From contig JAWQEG010000470.1 in the NCBI GenBank assembly GCA_033782935.1, positions 2,542,001-2,606,000 of the forward strand: a DNA stretch of 64,000 bases, read 5' to 3'. This document shows, piece after piece, positions 48,261-62,294 of this stretch. The first letter of the stretch is position 1, and each line of letters begins with the position of its first letter. The notes under the pieces were generated by a model. That model worked only from the letters and a program-made list of their open reading frames with translations. It was not told the origin of the DNA and made no database searches. The position numbers and the translations under genes are program-made. The stretch comes from Petrolisthes cinctipes (taxonomy: Eukaryota; Arthropoda; Malacostraca; Decapoda; Porcellanidae).

Positions 48261-49338
48261 ATGCTGGAAATTAATATTTTAGGTGCACAAAGTCAATATG
48301 TGTATTTATCTTCTATACCCGTTTATTTCCCAAATTCAGGCTCAAAACACCCGAAAATTCAATATTTTTGGGTCCCAGAAGTGATCTGTACATGCCTACT
48401 CAGTGCTAGAATTGTTTCAATATATGGGCCCAAAACATGCTAAAAATCGATATTTTAAGTGCAAAAAGTCGATATGTGCATGCATCTTCTGTACCCGTTT
48501 ATATCTCAAATTCAGGCTCAAAACACCCGAAAATTCGATATTTTTGGGTCCCAGAAGCGATCTGTACATGCCTACTCAGTGCTAGAATTTTTTCAAAATA
48601 TGGGCCCAAAACATGCTAAAAATAGATATTTTAAATGCAAAAAGTCGATATGTGCATGCATCTTCTGTACCCGTTTATATCTCAAATTCAGGCTCAAAAC
48701 ACCCGAAAATTCGATATTTTTGGTTCCCAGAAGCGATCTGTACATGCCTACTCCGTGTTAGAGTATTTTCAAAATACAGGCGCAAAACATGCTGGAAATT
48801 AATATTTTAGGTGCACAAAGTCAATATGTGTATTTATCTTCTATACCCGTTTATTTCCCAAATTCAGGCTCAAAACACCCGAAAATTCGATATTTTTGGG
48901 TCCCAGAAGTGATCTGTACATGCCTACTCAGTGCTAGAATTGTTTCAATATATGGGCCCAAAACATGCTAAAAATCGATATTTTAAGTGCAAAAAGTCGA
49001 TATGTGCATGCATCTTCTGTACCCGTTTATATCTCAAATTCATGCTCAAAACACCCGAAAATTCGATATTTTTGGTTCCCAGAAGCGATCTGTACATGCA
49101 TACTCCGTGTTAGAGTATTTTCAAAATACAGGCGCAAAACATGCTGGAAATTAATATTTTAGGTGCCCAAAGTCAATATGTGTATTTATCTTCAATACCC
49201 GCTTATTTCCCAAATTCAGGCTCAAAACACCCGAAAATTCGATATTTTTGGGTCCCAGAAGCGATCTGTACATGCCTACTCCTTGCTAGAATGTTTTCAA
49301 GATACAGACCCAAAACATGCTCAAAATCGATATTTTAG
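48261..49338 (+). repeat. Local 3-mer/2-mer amplification of the ATTAATATT monomer
   Basis: The monomer with GGAAATTAATATTTTAGG and GTGTATTTATCTTC recurs at 48261, 48789 and 49141, spaced 528 bp (3 monomers) and 352 bp (2 monomers). It occurs again at 50551, 50907 and 52310 and in the last region at 57411, 59874 and 62338. Confidence 0.83.
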
Positions 49339-50890
49339 GTGCCCAAAGTCGATATGTGCATGCATCTTCAGTAACCGTTTATATCTCAAATTCAGGCTCA
49401 AAACACCCGAAAATCAATATTTTTGGGTCCCAGAAGGGATCTGTGCATGCCTACTCAGTGCTAGAATGTTTTCAAAATATAGGCTCAAAACATGTTAAAA
49501 ATCAATATTTTAGGTGTCCAAAGTCGATATGTTCATGCAAATTCAGTACCCGTTTGTATCTCAAATTCAGGCTCAAAACACCCGAAAATTCAATATTTTT
49601 GGGTCCCAGAAGCGATCTGTGCATGCCTACTCAGTGCTAGAATGTTTTCAAAATATAGGCTCAAAACATGATTAAAATCGATATTTTAGGTGTCTAAAGT
49701 CGATATGTGCATGAATCTTCTGTACCCGTTTATATCTCAAATTCAGGCTCAAAACACCCGAAAATTCGAAACTTTTGGGTTCCAGAAGCGATCTGTACAT
49801 GCCTACTCCGTGGTAGAGTATTTTTAATATACAGGCCCAAAACATGCTGAAAACCAATATTTTAGGTGCCCAAAGTCGATATGTGCATGCATCTTCTGTA
49901 CCCGTTTATATCTCAAATTCAGGTTCAGAACACCCGAAAATTCGATATTTTTGGGTCCCAGAAGCGATCTGTACATGCCTACTCCGTGTTAGAGTATTTT
50001 CGATATACAGGCGCAAAACATGCTGAAAATCGATATTTTAGGTGCCCAAAGTCAATATGTGTAGGCATCTTCTGTACCCGTTTATTTCCCAAATTCAATC
50101 TCAAAACACCCGGAAATTCGATATTTTTGGGTCTCAGAAGCGATCTGTACATGCCTAATCAGTGCTAGAATATATTGAAGATATGGGCCCAAAACATGCT
50201 AAAAATCGACATTTTAGGTGCCCAAAGTCGATATGTGCATTCATCTTCTGTACCCGTTTATATCTCAAATTCAAGCTCAAAACACACGAAAATTCGATAT
50301 TTTTGGGTCCCATAAGCGATCTGTAAATGCCTACTCCGTGTTAGATTTTTTTTAAATACAGGCCCAAAACATGCTGAAAATCTATATTTTAGGTGCACAA
50401 AGTCAATCAATATGTGTATGCATCTTCTGTATCCGTTTATATCCCAAATTCTGGCTCAAAACACCCGAGAATTCAACATTTTTGGGTCCCAGAAGCGATC
50501 TGTACATGCCTACTCCGTGTTAGAGTATTTTCAAAATACAGGCGCAAAACATGCTGGAAATTAATATTTTAGGTGCACAAAGTCAATATGTGTATTTATC
50601 TTCTATACCCGTTTATTTCCCAAATTCAGGCTCAAAACACCCGAAAATTCGATATTTTTGGGTCCCAGAAGTGATCTGTACATGCCTACTCAGTGCTAGA
50701 ATTGTTTCAATATATGGGCCCAAAACATGCTAAAAATCGATATTTTAAGTGCAAAAAGTCGATATGTGCATGCATCTTCTGTACCCGTTTATATCTCAAA
50801 TTCATGCTCAAAACACCCGAAAATTCGATATTTTTGGGTCCCAGAAGCGATCTGTACATGCCTACTCAGTGCTAGAATATATTGAAGATA
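49270..50890 (+). repeat. 13-14-monomer HOR, copy 2
   Basis: Copy of 46800-48590 lacking one monomer near 49.75 kb. It repeats again partly at 51030-51600 (offset 1762 bp from 49317). Confidence 0.85.
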
Positions 50891-51029
50891 TGGGCCCAAA
50901 ACATGCTGGAAATTAATATTTTAGGTGCCCAAAGTCAATATGTGTATTTATCTTAAATACCCGCTTATTTCCCAAATTCAGGCTCAAAACACCCGAAAAT
51001 TCGATAGTTTTGGGTCCCAGAAGCGATCT

Positions 51030-51600
51030 GTACATGCCTACTCCTTGCTAGAATGTTTTCAAGATACAGACCCAAAACATGCTCAAAATCGATATTTTAG
51101 GTGTAAAAAGTCGATATGTGCATGCATCTTCAGTAACCGTTTATATCTCAAATTCAGGCTCAAAACTCCCGAAAAACAATATTTTTGGGTCCCAGAAGGG
51201 ATCTGTGCATGCCTACTCGGTGCTAGAATGTTTTCAAAATATAGGCTCAAAACATGTTAAAAATCAATATTTTAGGTGTCCAAAGTCGATATGTTCATGC
51301 ATCTTCAGTACCCGTTTGTATCTCAAATTCAGGCTCAAAACACCCGAAAATTCAATATTTTTGGGTCCCAGCAGCGATCTGTGCATGCCTACTCAGTGCT
51401 AGAATGTTTTCAAAATATAGGCTCAAAACATGATTAAAATCGATATTTTAGGTGTCTAAAGTCGATATGTGCATGAATCTTCTGTATCCGTTTATATCTA
51501 AAATTCAGGCACAAAACACCCGAAAATTCGAAACTTTTGGGTTCCAGAAGCGATCTGTACATGCCTACTCCGTGGTAGAGTATTTTTAATATACAGGCCC
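51030..51600 (+). repeat. 13-14-monomer HOR, copy 3 (left part)
   Basis: About three monomers matching 49270-49840, with GGGATCTGTGCATG, a TGTATCTCAAATTC monomer and AACATGATTAAAATCG. It then departs into other monomer types. Confidence 0.8.
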
Positions 51601-52639
51601 AAAACATGCTAAAAATCGATATTTTAGTTGCCCAAAGTCAATATGTGTATGCATCTTCTGTACCCGTTTATATCCCAAATTCAGGCTCAAAACACCCAAA
51701 AATTCGATATTTTTGGGTCCCAGAAGCGATCTGTACATGCCTACTCAGTGCTAGAATGTTTTCAAAATATAAGCTCAAAACATGCTACAAATCGATATTT
51801 TAGGTGTCCAAAGTCGATATGTGCATGCATCTTCTGTACCCGTTTATATTTCAAATTCAGGCTCAAAACACCCTAAAATTCGATATTTTTGGGTCTCAGA
51901 AGCGATCTGTACATGCCTACTCCGTGTTAGTGTATTTTTAAAATACAGGCCCCAAACATGCTGAAAATCAATATTTTAGGTGCCCAAAGTCGATATGTGC
52001 ATGCATCTTCTGTACCCGTTTATATCTCAAATTCAGGCTCAAAACACCCGAAAATTCGATATTTTTGGGTCCCAGAAGCGATCTGTACATGCCTACTCAG
52101 TGCTAGAATTTTTTCAAAATATGGGCCCAAAACATGCTAAAAATCGATATTTTAAATGCAAAAAGTCGATATGTGCTTGCATCTTCTGTACCCGTTTATA
52201 TCTCAAATTCGGGCTCAAAACACCCGAAAATTCGATATTTTTGGTTCCCAGAAGCGATCTGTACATGCCTACTCCGTGTTAGAGTATTTTCAAAATACAG
52301 GCGCAAAACATGCTGGAAATTAATATTTTAGGTGCCCAAAGTCAATATGTGTATTTATCTTCTATACCCGTTTATTTCCCAAATTCAGGCTCAAAACACC
52401 CGAAAATTCGATATTTTTGGGTCCCAGAAGTGATCTGTACATGCCTACTCAGTGCTAGAATTGTTTCAATATATGGGCCCAAAACATGCTAAAAATCGAT
52501 AATTTAGGTGCCCAAAGTAAATATGTGCATGCATCTTCTGTACCCGTTTATATCTCAAATTCAGGTTCAGAACACCCGAAAATTCGATATTTTTGGGTCC
52601 CAGAAGCGATCTGTACATGCCTACTCCGTGTTAGAGTAT

Positions 52640-54198
52640 TTTCAAAATACAGGCCCAAAACATGCTGAAAATCTATATTTTAGGTGCACAAAGTCAATAT
52701 GTGTATGCATCTTCAGTATCTGTTTATATCCCAAATTCAGGCTCAAAACACCCTAAAATTCGACATTTAAGGGTCCCAGAAGTGATCTGTACATGCCTAC
52801 TCAGTGCTAGAATGTTTTCAAAATATACGCCCAAAACATGCTAAAAATCGATATTTTAGGTGCAAAAAGTCGATATGTGAATGCATCTTCTGTACCCGTT
52901 TTATCTCAAATTCAGGCTCAAAACACACGAAAATTCGATATTTTTGTGTCCCAGAAGCGATCTGTACATGCCTACTCCGTATTAGAGTATTTTCAAAATA
53001 CAAACTCAAAATATGCTCAAAATTGATATTTTGGGTGCCCTAAGACAATATGTGCATGCATCTTCTTTACCCGTTTATATCCCAAATTCAGGTTCAAAAC
53101 ACTCTAAAATTCGATATTTTTGGGTTCCAGAAGCGATCTGTACGTGCCTACTCAGTGCTAGAATATTTTCAAAATGTAGGCCCAAAACATGCTAAAAATC
53201 GATATTTTGGGTGCCCAAAGTCGATATGTGCATGCATCTTCTGTACCCGTTTATATCTCAAAATCAGGCTCAAAACTCCCGAAAATTCGATATTTTTAGG
53301 TCCCAGAAGCGATCTGTACATGCCTACTCCGTGTAAGAGTATTTTCAATATACAGGCCCAAAACATGCTAAAAATCGATATTTTAGTTGCCCAAAGTCAA
53401 TATGTATATGCATCTTCTGAATCTGTTTATATCCCAAATTCAGGCTCAAAACACCCGAAAATTCGATATTTTTGGGTCCCAGAAGCGATCTGTACATGCC
53501 TACTTAATGCTAGAATATTTTTTAAATATAGGCCCAAAACATACTAAAAATCGATATTTTGGGTACCCAAAGTCGATATGTGCATGTATCTTCTGTACCC
53601 GTTTATATCTCAAATTCAGGCTCAAAACACCCGAAAATTCGATATTTTTGGGTCCCAGAAGCGATCTGTACATGCCTACTCAGTGCTAGAATGTTTTCAA
53701 AATATACGCCCAAAACATGCTAAAAATCGATATTTTCGGTGCACAAAGTCGATATCTGCATGCATCTTCTGTACCCGTTTATATCTCAAATTCAGGCTTA
53801 AAACAACCGAAAATTCGATATTTTTGGGTCCCAGAAGCGATCTGTACATGCCTACTCTGTGTTAGAATATGTTTATAATACAGGTCCAAAACATGCTGAA
53901 AACCAATATTTTAGGTGCCCAAAGTCAATATGTGTATGCATCTTCTGTACCCGTTTATTTCCCACATTCAGGCTCAAAACACCCGAAAATTCGATATTTT
54001 TGGGTCCCAGAAGCGATCTGTACATGCCTATTCCGTGTTAGAGTATTTTCAATATACAGGCCCAAAACATGCTTAAAATCGAAATTTTAGGTTCCCAAAG
54101 TTAATATGTGTATGCATCTTCTGTACCCGTTTATTTCCCAAACTCAGGCTCAAAACACTCGAAAATTCGATATTTTTATGTCACACAAGCGATCTGTA
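52640..54198 (+). repeat. Mixed satellite stretch before the 6-mer pair
   Basis: Ordinary monomers. The left part matches 45.06-45.5 kb at 7570 bp. A short half A at 52895 has CCCGTTTTATCTC, 1 bp shorter than usual. No gene or unique sequence is visible. Confidence 0.7.
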
Positions 54199-55254
54199 CA
54201 TGCCTACTCCTTGCTAGAATGTTTTCAAGATACAGACCCAAAACATAATCAAAATCGATATTTTAGGTGCAAAAAGTCGATATGTGCATGCATCTTCAGT
54301 ACCCGTTTATATCTCAAATTCAGGCTCAAAATATCCGAAAATTCAACATTTTTGGGTCCCAGATGCGATCTGTACATGCCTACTCGGTGCTAGAATGTTT
54401 TCAAAATATAGGCTCAAAACATGCTAAAATTCGATATTTAATATGTCCAAAGTCGATATGTGCATGCATCTTCTGTACCCGTATATATCTAAAATTCAGA
54501 CTCAAAACACCCAAAAATTCGATATTTTTGGGTCCCAGAAGCGATCTGTACATGCTTATTCAGTGCTAGAATTTTTTCAATATATGGGCCCAAATCATGC
54601 TAAAAATCGATGTTTTAGGTGCACAAAGTCGATATGTGCATGCATCTTCTGTACTCGTTTATATCTCAAATTCAGGCTCAAAACACCCGAAAATTCGATA
54701 TTTTTGGGTCCCAGAAGCGATCTGTACATGCCTACTCCGTGTTAGAGTATTTTCAATATACAGGCCCAAAACATGCTGAATATCAATATTTTAGGTGCCC
54801 AAAGTCGATATGTGCATGCATCTTCTGTACCCGTTTATATCTCAAATTCAGGTTCAGAACACCCGAAAATTCGATATTTTTGGGTCCCAGAAGCGATCTG
54901 TACATGCCTACTCCGTGTTAGAATATTTTCAATATACAGGCACAAAACATGCTGAAAATCGATATTTTAAGTGCTCAAAGTCAATATGTGTATGCATCTT
55001 CTGTACCCGTTTATTTCCCAAATTCAGGCTCAAAACACCCGAAAATTCTATATTTTTTGGTCCCAGAAGAGAACTGTAAATGCCTACTCAGTGCTAGAAT
55101 ATATTGAAGATATGGGCCGAAAACATGCTAAATATCGATATTTTAGGTGCCCAAAGTCGATATGTACATGCATCTTCAATACCCGTTTATATCTCAAATT
55201 CAGGCTCAAAACACCCGAAAATTCGATATTTTTGGGTCCCAGAAGCGATCTGTA
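54199..55254 (+). repeat. 6-monomer HOR, 1056 bp, copy 1
   Basis: Six monomers starting at the CTCCTTGCTAGAATG monomer and repeated directly at 55255. Shared markers are AATATCCGAAAATTCAAC, GATATTTAATATGTCC, AATCGATGTTTTAGG, GGTTCAGAACACCC and GAAGAGAACTG. Confidence 0.88.
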
Positions 55255-56309
55255 CATGCCTACTTCTTGCTAGAATGTTTTCAAGATAAAGACCCAAAAC
55301 ATGCTCAAAATCGATATTTTAGGTGTAAAAAGTCGATATGTGCATGCATCTTCAGTACCCGTTTATATCTCAAATTCAGGCTCAAAATATCCGAAAATTC
55401 AACATTTTTGGGTCCCAGAAGCGATCTGTACATGCCTACTCGGTGCTAGAATGTTTTCAAAATATAGGCTCAAAACATGCTAAAAATCGATATTTAATAT
55501 GTCCAAAGTCGATATGTGCATGCATCTTCTGTACCCGTTTATATCTAAAATTCAGACTCAAAACACCCAAAAATTCGATATTTTTGGGTCCCAGAAGCGA
55601 TTTGTACATGCTTATTCAGTGCTAGAATTTTCTCAATATATGGGCCCAAATCATGCTAAAAATCGATGTTTTAGGTGCACAAAGTCGATATGTGCATGCA
55701 TCTTCTGTACTCGTTTATATCTCAAATTCAGGCTCAAAACACCCGAAAATTCGATATTTTGGGTCCCAGAAGCGATCTGTACATGCCTACTCCGTGTTAG
55801 AGTATTTTCAAAATACAGGCCCAAAACATGCTGAAAACCAATATTTTAGGTGCCCAAAGTCGATATGTGCATGCATCTTCTGTACCCGTTTATATCTCAA
55901 ATTCAGGTTCAGAACACCCGAAAATTCGATATTTTTGGGTCCCAGAAGCGATCTGTACATGCCTACTCCGTGTTAGAATATTTTCAATATACAGGCACAA
56001 AACATGCTGAAAATCGATATTTTAAGTGCTCAAAGTCAATATGTGTATGCATCTTCTGTACCCGTTTATTTCCCAAATTCAGGCTCAAAACACCCGAAAA
56101 TTCGACATTTTTTGGTCCCAGAAGAGAACTGTAAATGCCTACTCAGTGCTAGAATATATTGAAGATATGGGCCCAAAACATGCTAAAAATAGATATTTTA
56201 GGTTCCCAAAGTCGATATGTACATGCATCTTCTGTACCCGTTTATATCTCAAATTCAGGCTCAAAACACCCGAAAATTCGATATATTTGGGTCCCATAAG
56301 CGATCTGTA
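55255..56309 (+). repeat. 6-monomer HOR, 1055 bp, copy 2
   Basis: Tandem copy of 54199-55254, shorter by one T (GATATTTTGGGTCCC near 55756). A third copy begins at 56310 but only its first monomer or so matches. Confidence 0.88.
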
Positions 56310-57367
56310 CATGCCTACTCCTTGCTAGAATGTTTTCAAGATACAGACCCAAAACATGCTCAAAATCAATATTTTAGGTGTAAAAAGTCGATATGTGTAT
56401 GCATCTTCAGTAACCGTTTATATCTCAAATTCAGGCTCAAAACACCCGAAAATCAATATTTTGGGGTCCCAGAAGCGATCTGTGCATGCCTACTCAGTGT
56501 TAGAATGTTTTCAAAATATAGGCTCAAAACATGATTAAAATCGATATTTTAGGTGTCTAAAGTCGATATGTGCATGAATCTTCTGTACCCGTTTATATCT
56601 CAAATTCAGGCTCAAAACACCCGAAAATTCGAAAATTTTGGGTTCCTGAAGCGATCTGTACATGCCTACTCAGTGCTAGAATATATTGAAGATATGGGCC
56701 CAAAACATGCTAAAAATCGACATTTTAGATGCCCAAAGTCGATATGTGCATTCATTTTCTGTACCCGTTTATATCTCAAATTCAAGCTCAAAACACACGA
56801 AAATTCGATATATTTGGGTCCCAGAAGCGATCTGTACATGCCTACTCCGTGTTAGATTTTTTTTAAATACAGGCACAAAACATGCAGAAAATCTATATTT
56901 TAGGTGCACAAAGTCAATATGTGTATGCATCTTCTGTATACGTTTATATCCCAAATTCAGGCTCAAAACACCCGAAAATTCAAAAATTTTTGGGTCCCAG
57001 AAGCGATCTGTACATGCCTACTCAGTGCTAGAATGTTTTCAAAATATAGGCTCAAAACATGCTAGAAATCGATATTTTAGGAGTCCAAAGTCGATATGTG
57101 CATGCATCTTCTGTACCCGTTTATATCTCAAATTCAGGCTCAAAACACCCGAAAATTCGATATTTTTGGGTCCCAGAAGCGACCTGTACAAGCCTACTCA
57201 GTGCTAGAATTTTTTCAAAATATGGGCCCAAAACATGCTAAAAATCGATATTTTAAGTGCAAAAAGTCGATATGTGCATGCATCTTCTGTACCCGTTTAT
57301 ATGTCAAATTCAGGCTCAAAACACCCGAAAATTCGATATTTTTGGTTCCCAGAAGCGATCTGTACAT

Positions 57368-59830
57368 GCCTACTCCGTGTTAGAGTATTTTCATAATACA
57401 GGCGCAAAACATGCTGGAAATTAATATTTTAGGTGCCCAAAGTCAATATGTGTATTTATATTCTATACCCGTTTATTTCCCAAATTCAGGCTCAAAACAC
57501 CCGAAAATTCGATTTTGTTGGGTCCCAGAAGCGATCTGTACATGCCTACTCCGTGTTAGAGTATTTTCAAGATACAGGCCCAAAACATGCTGAAAATCAA
57601 TATTTTAGGTGCCCAAAATCTATATGTGCATGCATCTTCTGTACTGGTTTATATATCAAATTCAGGTTCAGAACACCCGAAAATTTGATATTTTTGGGTC
57701 CCAGAAGCGATCTGTACATGCCTACTCTGTGTTAGAGTATTTTCAAAATACAGGCCCAAAACATGCTAAAAATCGATATTTTAGGTGCCCAAACTCAATA
57801 TATGTATGCATCATCTGTACCCGTTTATATCCCTAATTCAGGCTCAAAACACCTGAAAATTCGATATTTTTGGGTTCCAGAAGCGATCTGTACATACCTA
57901 CTCAGTGCTAGAATATTTTCAAAATATAGGCCCAGAACATGCTGAAAATCGATATTATAGGTGCCAAAAGTCGAAATGTGCATGCATCTTCTGTACCCGT
58001 TTATATCTTAAATTCAGGCTCAAAATACGCAAAAATTCGATATTTTTGGGTCCCAGAAGCGATCTGTACATGACTACTCCGTGTTAGAGTATTTTCAATA
58101 TACAGGCCCAAAACATGCTTAAAATCGATATTTTAGGTGCCCAAAGTCGATATGTGTATGCATCTTCTGTACTCGTTTATTTCCCAAATTCAGGCTCAGA
58201 ACGCTCGAAAATTCGAAATTTTTGTGTACCAGAAGCGATCTGTACATGCCTACTCCGTGTTAGAGTATTTTCAAAATACAGGCCCAAAACATGCTCAAAA
58301 TCGATATTTTGGGTGCCCAAAGTCGATATGTGCTTGCATCTTCTGTACCCGTTTATATCTCAAATTCAGGTTCAGAACACCCGAAAATTTGATATTTTTG
58401 GGTCCCAGAAGCGATCTGTACATGCCTACTCCGTGTTAGAGTATTTTTAATATACAGGCACAAAACATGCTGAAAATCGATATTTTAGGTGCCCAAAGTC
58501 AATATGTGTATGCATCTTCTGTACCCGTTTATTTCCCAAATTCAGGCTCAAAACACCCGAAAATTCGATATTTTTTGGTCCCAGAAGAGAACTGTACATG
58601 CCTACTCAGTGCTAGAATATATTGAAGATATAGACCCAAAACATGCTAAAAATCGATATTTTAGGTGCCCAAAGTCGATATGTGCATGCATCTTCAGTAA
58701 CCTTTTATATCTCAAATTCAGGCTCAAAACACCCGAAAATCAATATTTTGGGGTCCCAGAAGCGATCTGTGCATGCCTACTCAGTGCTAGAATGTTTTCA
58801 AAATATAGGCTCAAAACATGATTAAAATCGATATTTTAGGTGTCTAAAGTCGATATGTGCATGAATCTTCTGTACCCGTTTATATCTCAAATTCAGGCTC
58901 AAAACACCCGAAAATTCGAAAATTTTGGGTTCCTGAAGCGATCTGTACATGCCTACTCAGTGCTAGAATATATTGAAGATATTGGACCAAAACATGCTAA
59001 AAATCGACATTTTAGATGCCCAAAGTCGATATGTGCATTCATTTTCTGTACCCGTTTATATCTCAAATTCAAGCTCAAAACACACGAAAATTCGATATAT
59101 TTGGGTCCCAGAAGCGATCTGTACATGCCTACTCCGTGTTAGATTTTTTTTAAATACAGGCACAAAACATGCAGAAAATCTATATTTTAGGTGCACAAAG
59201 TCAATATGTGTATGCATCTTCTGTATACGTTTATATCCCAAATTCAGGCTCAAAACACCCGAAAATTCAAAAAATTTTGGGTCCCAGAAGCGATCTGTAC
59301 ATGCCTACTCAGTGCTAGAATTTTTTCAAAATATAGGCTCAAAACATGCTAGAAATCGATATTTTAGGAGTCCAAAGTCGATATGTGCATGCATCTTCTG
59401 TACCCGTTTATATCTCAAATTCAGGCTCAAAACACCCGAAAATTCGATATTTTTGGGTCCCAGAAGCGACCTGTACAAGCCTACTCAGTGCTAGAATTTT
59501 TTCAAAGTATGGGCCCAAAACATGCTAAAAATCGATATTTTAAATTCAAAAAGTCGATATGTGCATGCATCTTCTGTACCCGTTTATATCTCAAATTCAG
59601 GTTAAAAACACCCGAAAATTCGATATTTTTGGATCCCATAAGCGATCTGTACATGCCTACTCAGTGCTAGAATTGTTTCAATATATGGGCCCAAAACATG
59701 CTAAAAATCGATATTTTAAGTGCAAAAATTCGATATGTGCATGCATCTTCTGTACCCGTTTATATGTCAAATTCAGGCTCAAAACACCCGAAAATTCGAT
59801 ATTTTTGGTTCCCAGAAGCGATCTGTACAT
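57368..59830 (+). repeat. 14-monomer HOR, 2463 bp, copy 1
   Basis: Starts at the CCGTGTTAGAGTATTTTCAT monomer. Its first 1.1 kb matches copy 2 closely, with TTATATTCTATACCC, GATTTTGTTGGG, TTATATATCAAATTC and GATATTATAGGTGCC in common. Its last part (58840-59530) matches 56553-57243 at 2287 bp, a 13-monomer step. Confidence 0.83.
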
Positions 59831-62294
59831 GCCTACTCCGTGTTAGAGTATTTTCATAATACAGGCGCAAAACATGCTGAAAATTAATATTTTAGGTGCC
59901 CAAAGTCAATATGTGTATTTATATTCTATACCCGTTTATTTCCCAAATTCAGGCTCAAAACACCCGAAAATTCGATTTTGTTGGGTCCCAGAAGCGATCT
60001 GTACATGCCTACTCCGTGTTAGAGTATTTTCAAGATACAGGCCCAAAACATGCTGAAAATCAATATTTTAGGTGCCCAAAATCTATATGTGCATGCATCT
60101 TCTGTACCGGTTTATATATCAAATTCAGGTTCAGAACACCCGAAAATTTGATATTTTTGGGTCCCAGAAGCGATCTGTACATGCCTACTCTGTGTTAGAG
60201 TATTTTCAAAATACAGGCCCAAAACATGCTAAAAATCGATATTTTAGGTGCCCAAAGTCAATATATGTATGCATCATCTGTACCCGTTTATATCCCTAAT
60301 TCAGGCTCAAAACACCTGAAAATTCGATATTTTTGGGTTCCAGAAACGATCTGTACATACCTACTCAGTGCTAGAATATTTTCAAAATATAGGCCCAGAA
60401 CATGCTGAAAATCGATATTATAGGTGCCAAAAGTCGAAATGTGCATGCATATTCTGTACCCGTTTATATCTTAAATTCAGGCTCAAAACACTCGAAAATT
60501 CGATATTTTTGGGTCCCAGAAGCGATCTGTACATGACTACTCCGTGTTAGAGTATTTTCAATATACATGCCCAAAACATGCTTAAAATCGATATTTTAGG
60601 TGCCCAAAGTCGATATGTGTATGCATCTTCTGTACTCGTTTATTTCCCAAATTCAGGCTCAGAACACTCGAAAATTCGATATTTTTGTGTACCAGAAGCG
60701 ATCTGTACATGCCTACTCCGTGTTAGAGTATTTTCAAAATACAGGCCCAAAACATGCTCAAAATCGATATTTTGGGTGCCCAAAGTCGATATGTGCATGC
60801 ATCTTCTGTACCCGTTTATATCTCAAATTCAGGTTCAGAACACCCGAAAATTTGATATTTTTGGGTCCCAGAAGCGATCTGTACATGCCTACTCCGTGTT
60901 AGAGTATTTTCAAAATACAGGCCCAAAACATGCTCAAAATCGATATTTTAGATGCCAAAAGTCGATATGTGCATGCATCTTCTTTACCCGTTTATATCCC
61001 AAATTCAGGTTCAAAACACTCTAAAATTCGATATATTTGGGTTTCAGAAGCGATCTGTACATGCCTACTCCGTGTTAGAGTATTTTCAAAATACAGGCCC
61101 AAAACATGCTGAAAATCAATATTTTAGGTGCCCAAAGTCGATATGTGCATGCATCTTCTGTACCCGTTTATATCTCAAATTCAGGTTCAGAACACCCGAA
61201 AATTCGATATTTTTGGGTCCCAGAAGCGATCTGTACATGCCTACTCCGTGTTAGAGTATTTTCAATATACAGCCACAAAACATGCTGAAAATCGATATTT
61301 TAGGTGCCCAAAGTCAATATGTGTATGCATCTTCTGTACCCGTTTATTTCCCAAATTCAGGCTCAAAACAACCGAAAATTCGATATTTTTGGGTCCCAGA
61401 AGAGAACTGTACATGCCTACTCAGTGCTAGAATGTTTTCAAATTACAGACCCAAAACATGCTAAAAATCGATATTTTAGGTGTCAGAAGTCGATATGTGC
61501 ATGCATCTTCTGTACCCGTTTATATCTCAAATTCAGGCTCAAAACCCCCGAAAATTCGATATTTTTGGGTCCCAGAAGCGATCTGTACATGCCTACTCAG
61601 TGCTAGAAATTTTTCAAAATACAGGCCCAAAACATGCTAAAAATCGATATTTTAAGTGCAAAAAGTCGATATGTGCATGCATCTTCGGTACCCGTTTATA
61701 TCTCAAATTCAGGCTCAAAACACCCGAAAATTCGATATTTTTGGTTCCCAGAAGTGATCTGTACATGCCTACTCCGTGTTAGAGTATTTTCAAAATACAG
61801 GCGCAAAACATGCTGGAAATTAATATTTTTGGTGCCCAAAGTCAATATGTGTATTCAACTTCTGTACCCGTTTATATCCCAAATTCAGGCTCAAAACACT
61901 TGAAAATTAGATATTTTTGGTTCCCAGAAGCGATCTGTACATGCCTACTCCGTGTTAGAATGTTTTCAAAATACAGGCCCGAAACATGCTCAAAATCGAT
62001 ATTTTAGGTGCCAAAAGTCGATATGTGCATGCATCTTCTTTACCCGTTTATATCCCAAATTCAGGTTCAAAACACTCTAAAATTCGATATTTTTGGGTTT
62101 CAGAAGCGATCTGTACATGCCTACTCAGTGCTAGAATATTTTCAAAATGTAGGCCCAAAACCTGCTAAAAATCGATATTTTGGGTGCCCAAAGTCGATAT
62201 GTGCATGCATCTTCTGTACCCGTTTATATCTCAAATTCAGGCTCAAAACTCCCGAAAATTCGATATTTTTGGGTCCCAGAAGCGATCTGTACAT
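59831..62294 (+). repeat. 14-monomer HOR, 2464 bp, copy 2
   Basis: Copy of 57368-58450 followed by different monomers. Its interior at 61282-61460 recurs at 63745-63923 (2463 bp), and 61986-62240 recurs at 63394-63650 (1408 bp, eight monomers). Confidence 0.82.

Larger units (their letters stand above)
46800..48590 (+). repeat. 13-14-monomer HOR, copy 1
   Basis: Repeated downstream first at 2466 bp (46851/49317) and then at 2290 bp (47554/49844, 48261/50551). The offset drops by one 176-bp monomer. Markers are GGGATCTGTGCATG, CATGCAAATTCAG, AACATGATTAAAATCG, GTGTAGGCATC and GTCAATCAATATGTG. Confidence 0.85.
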
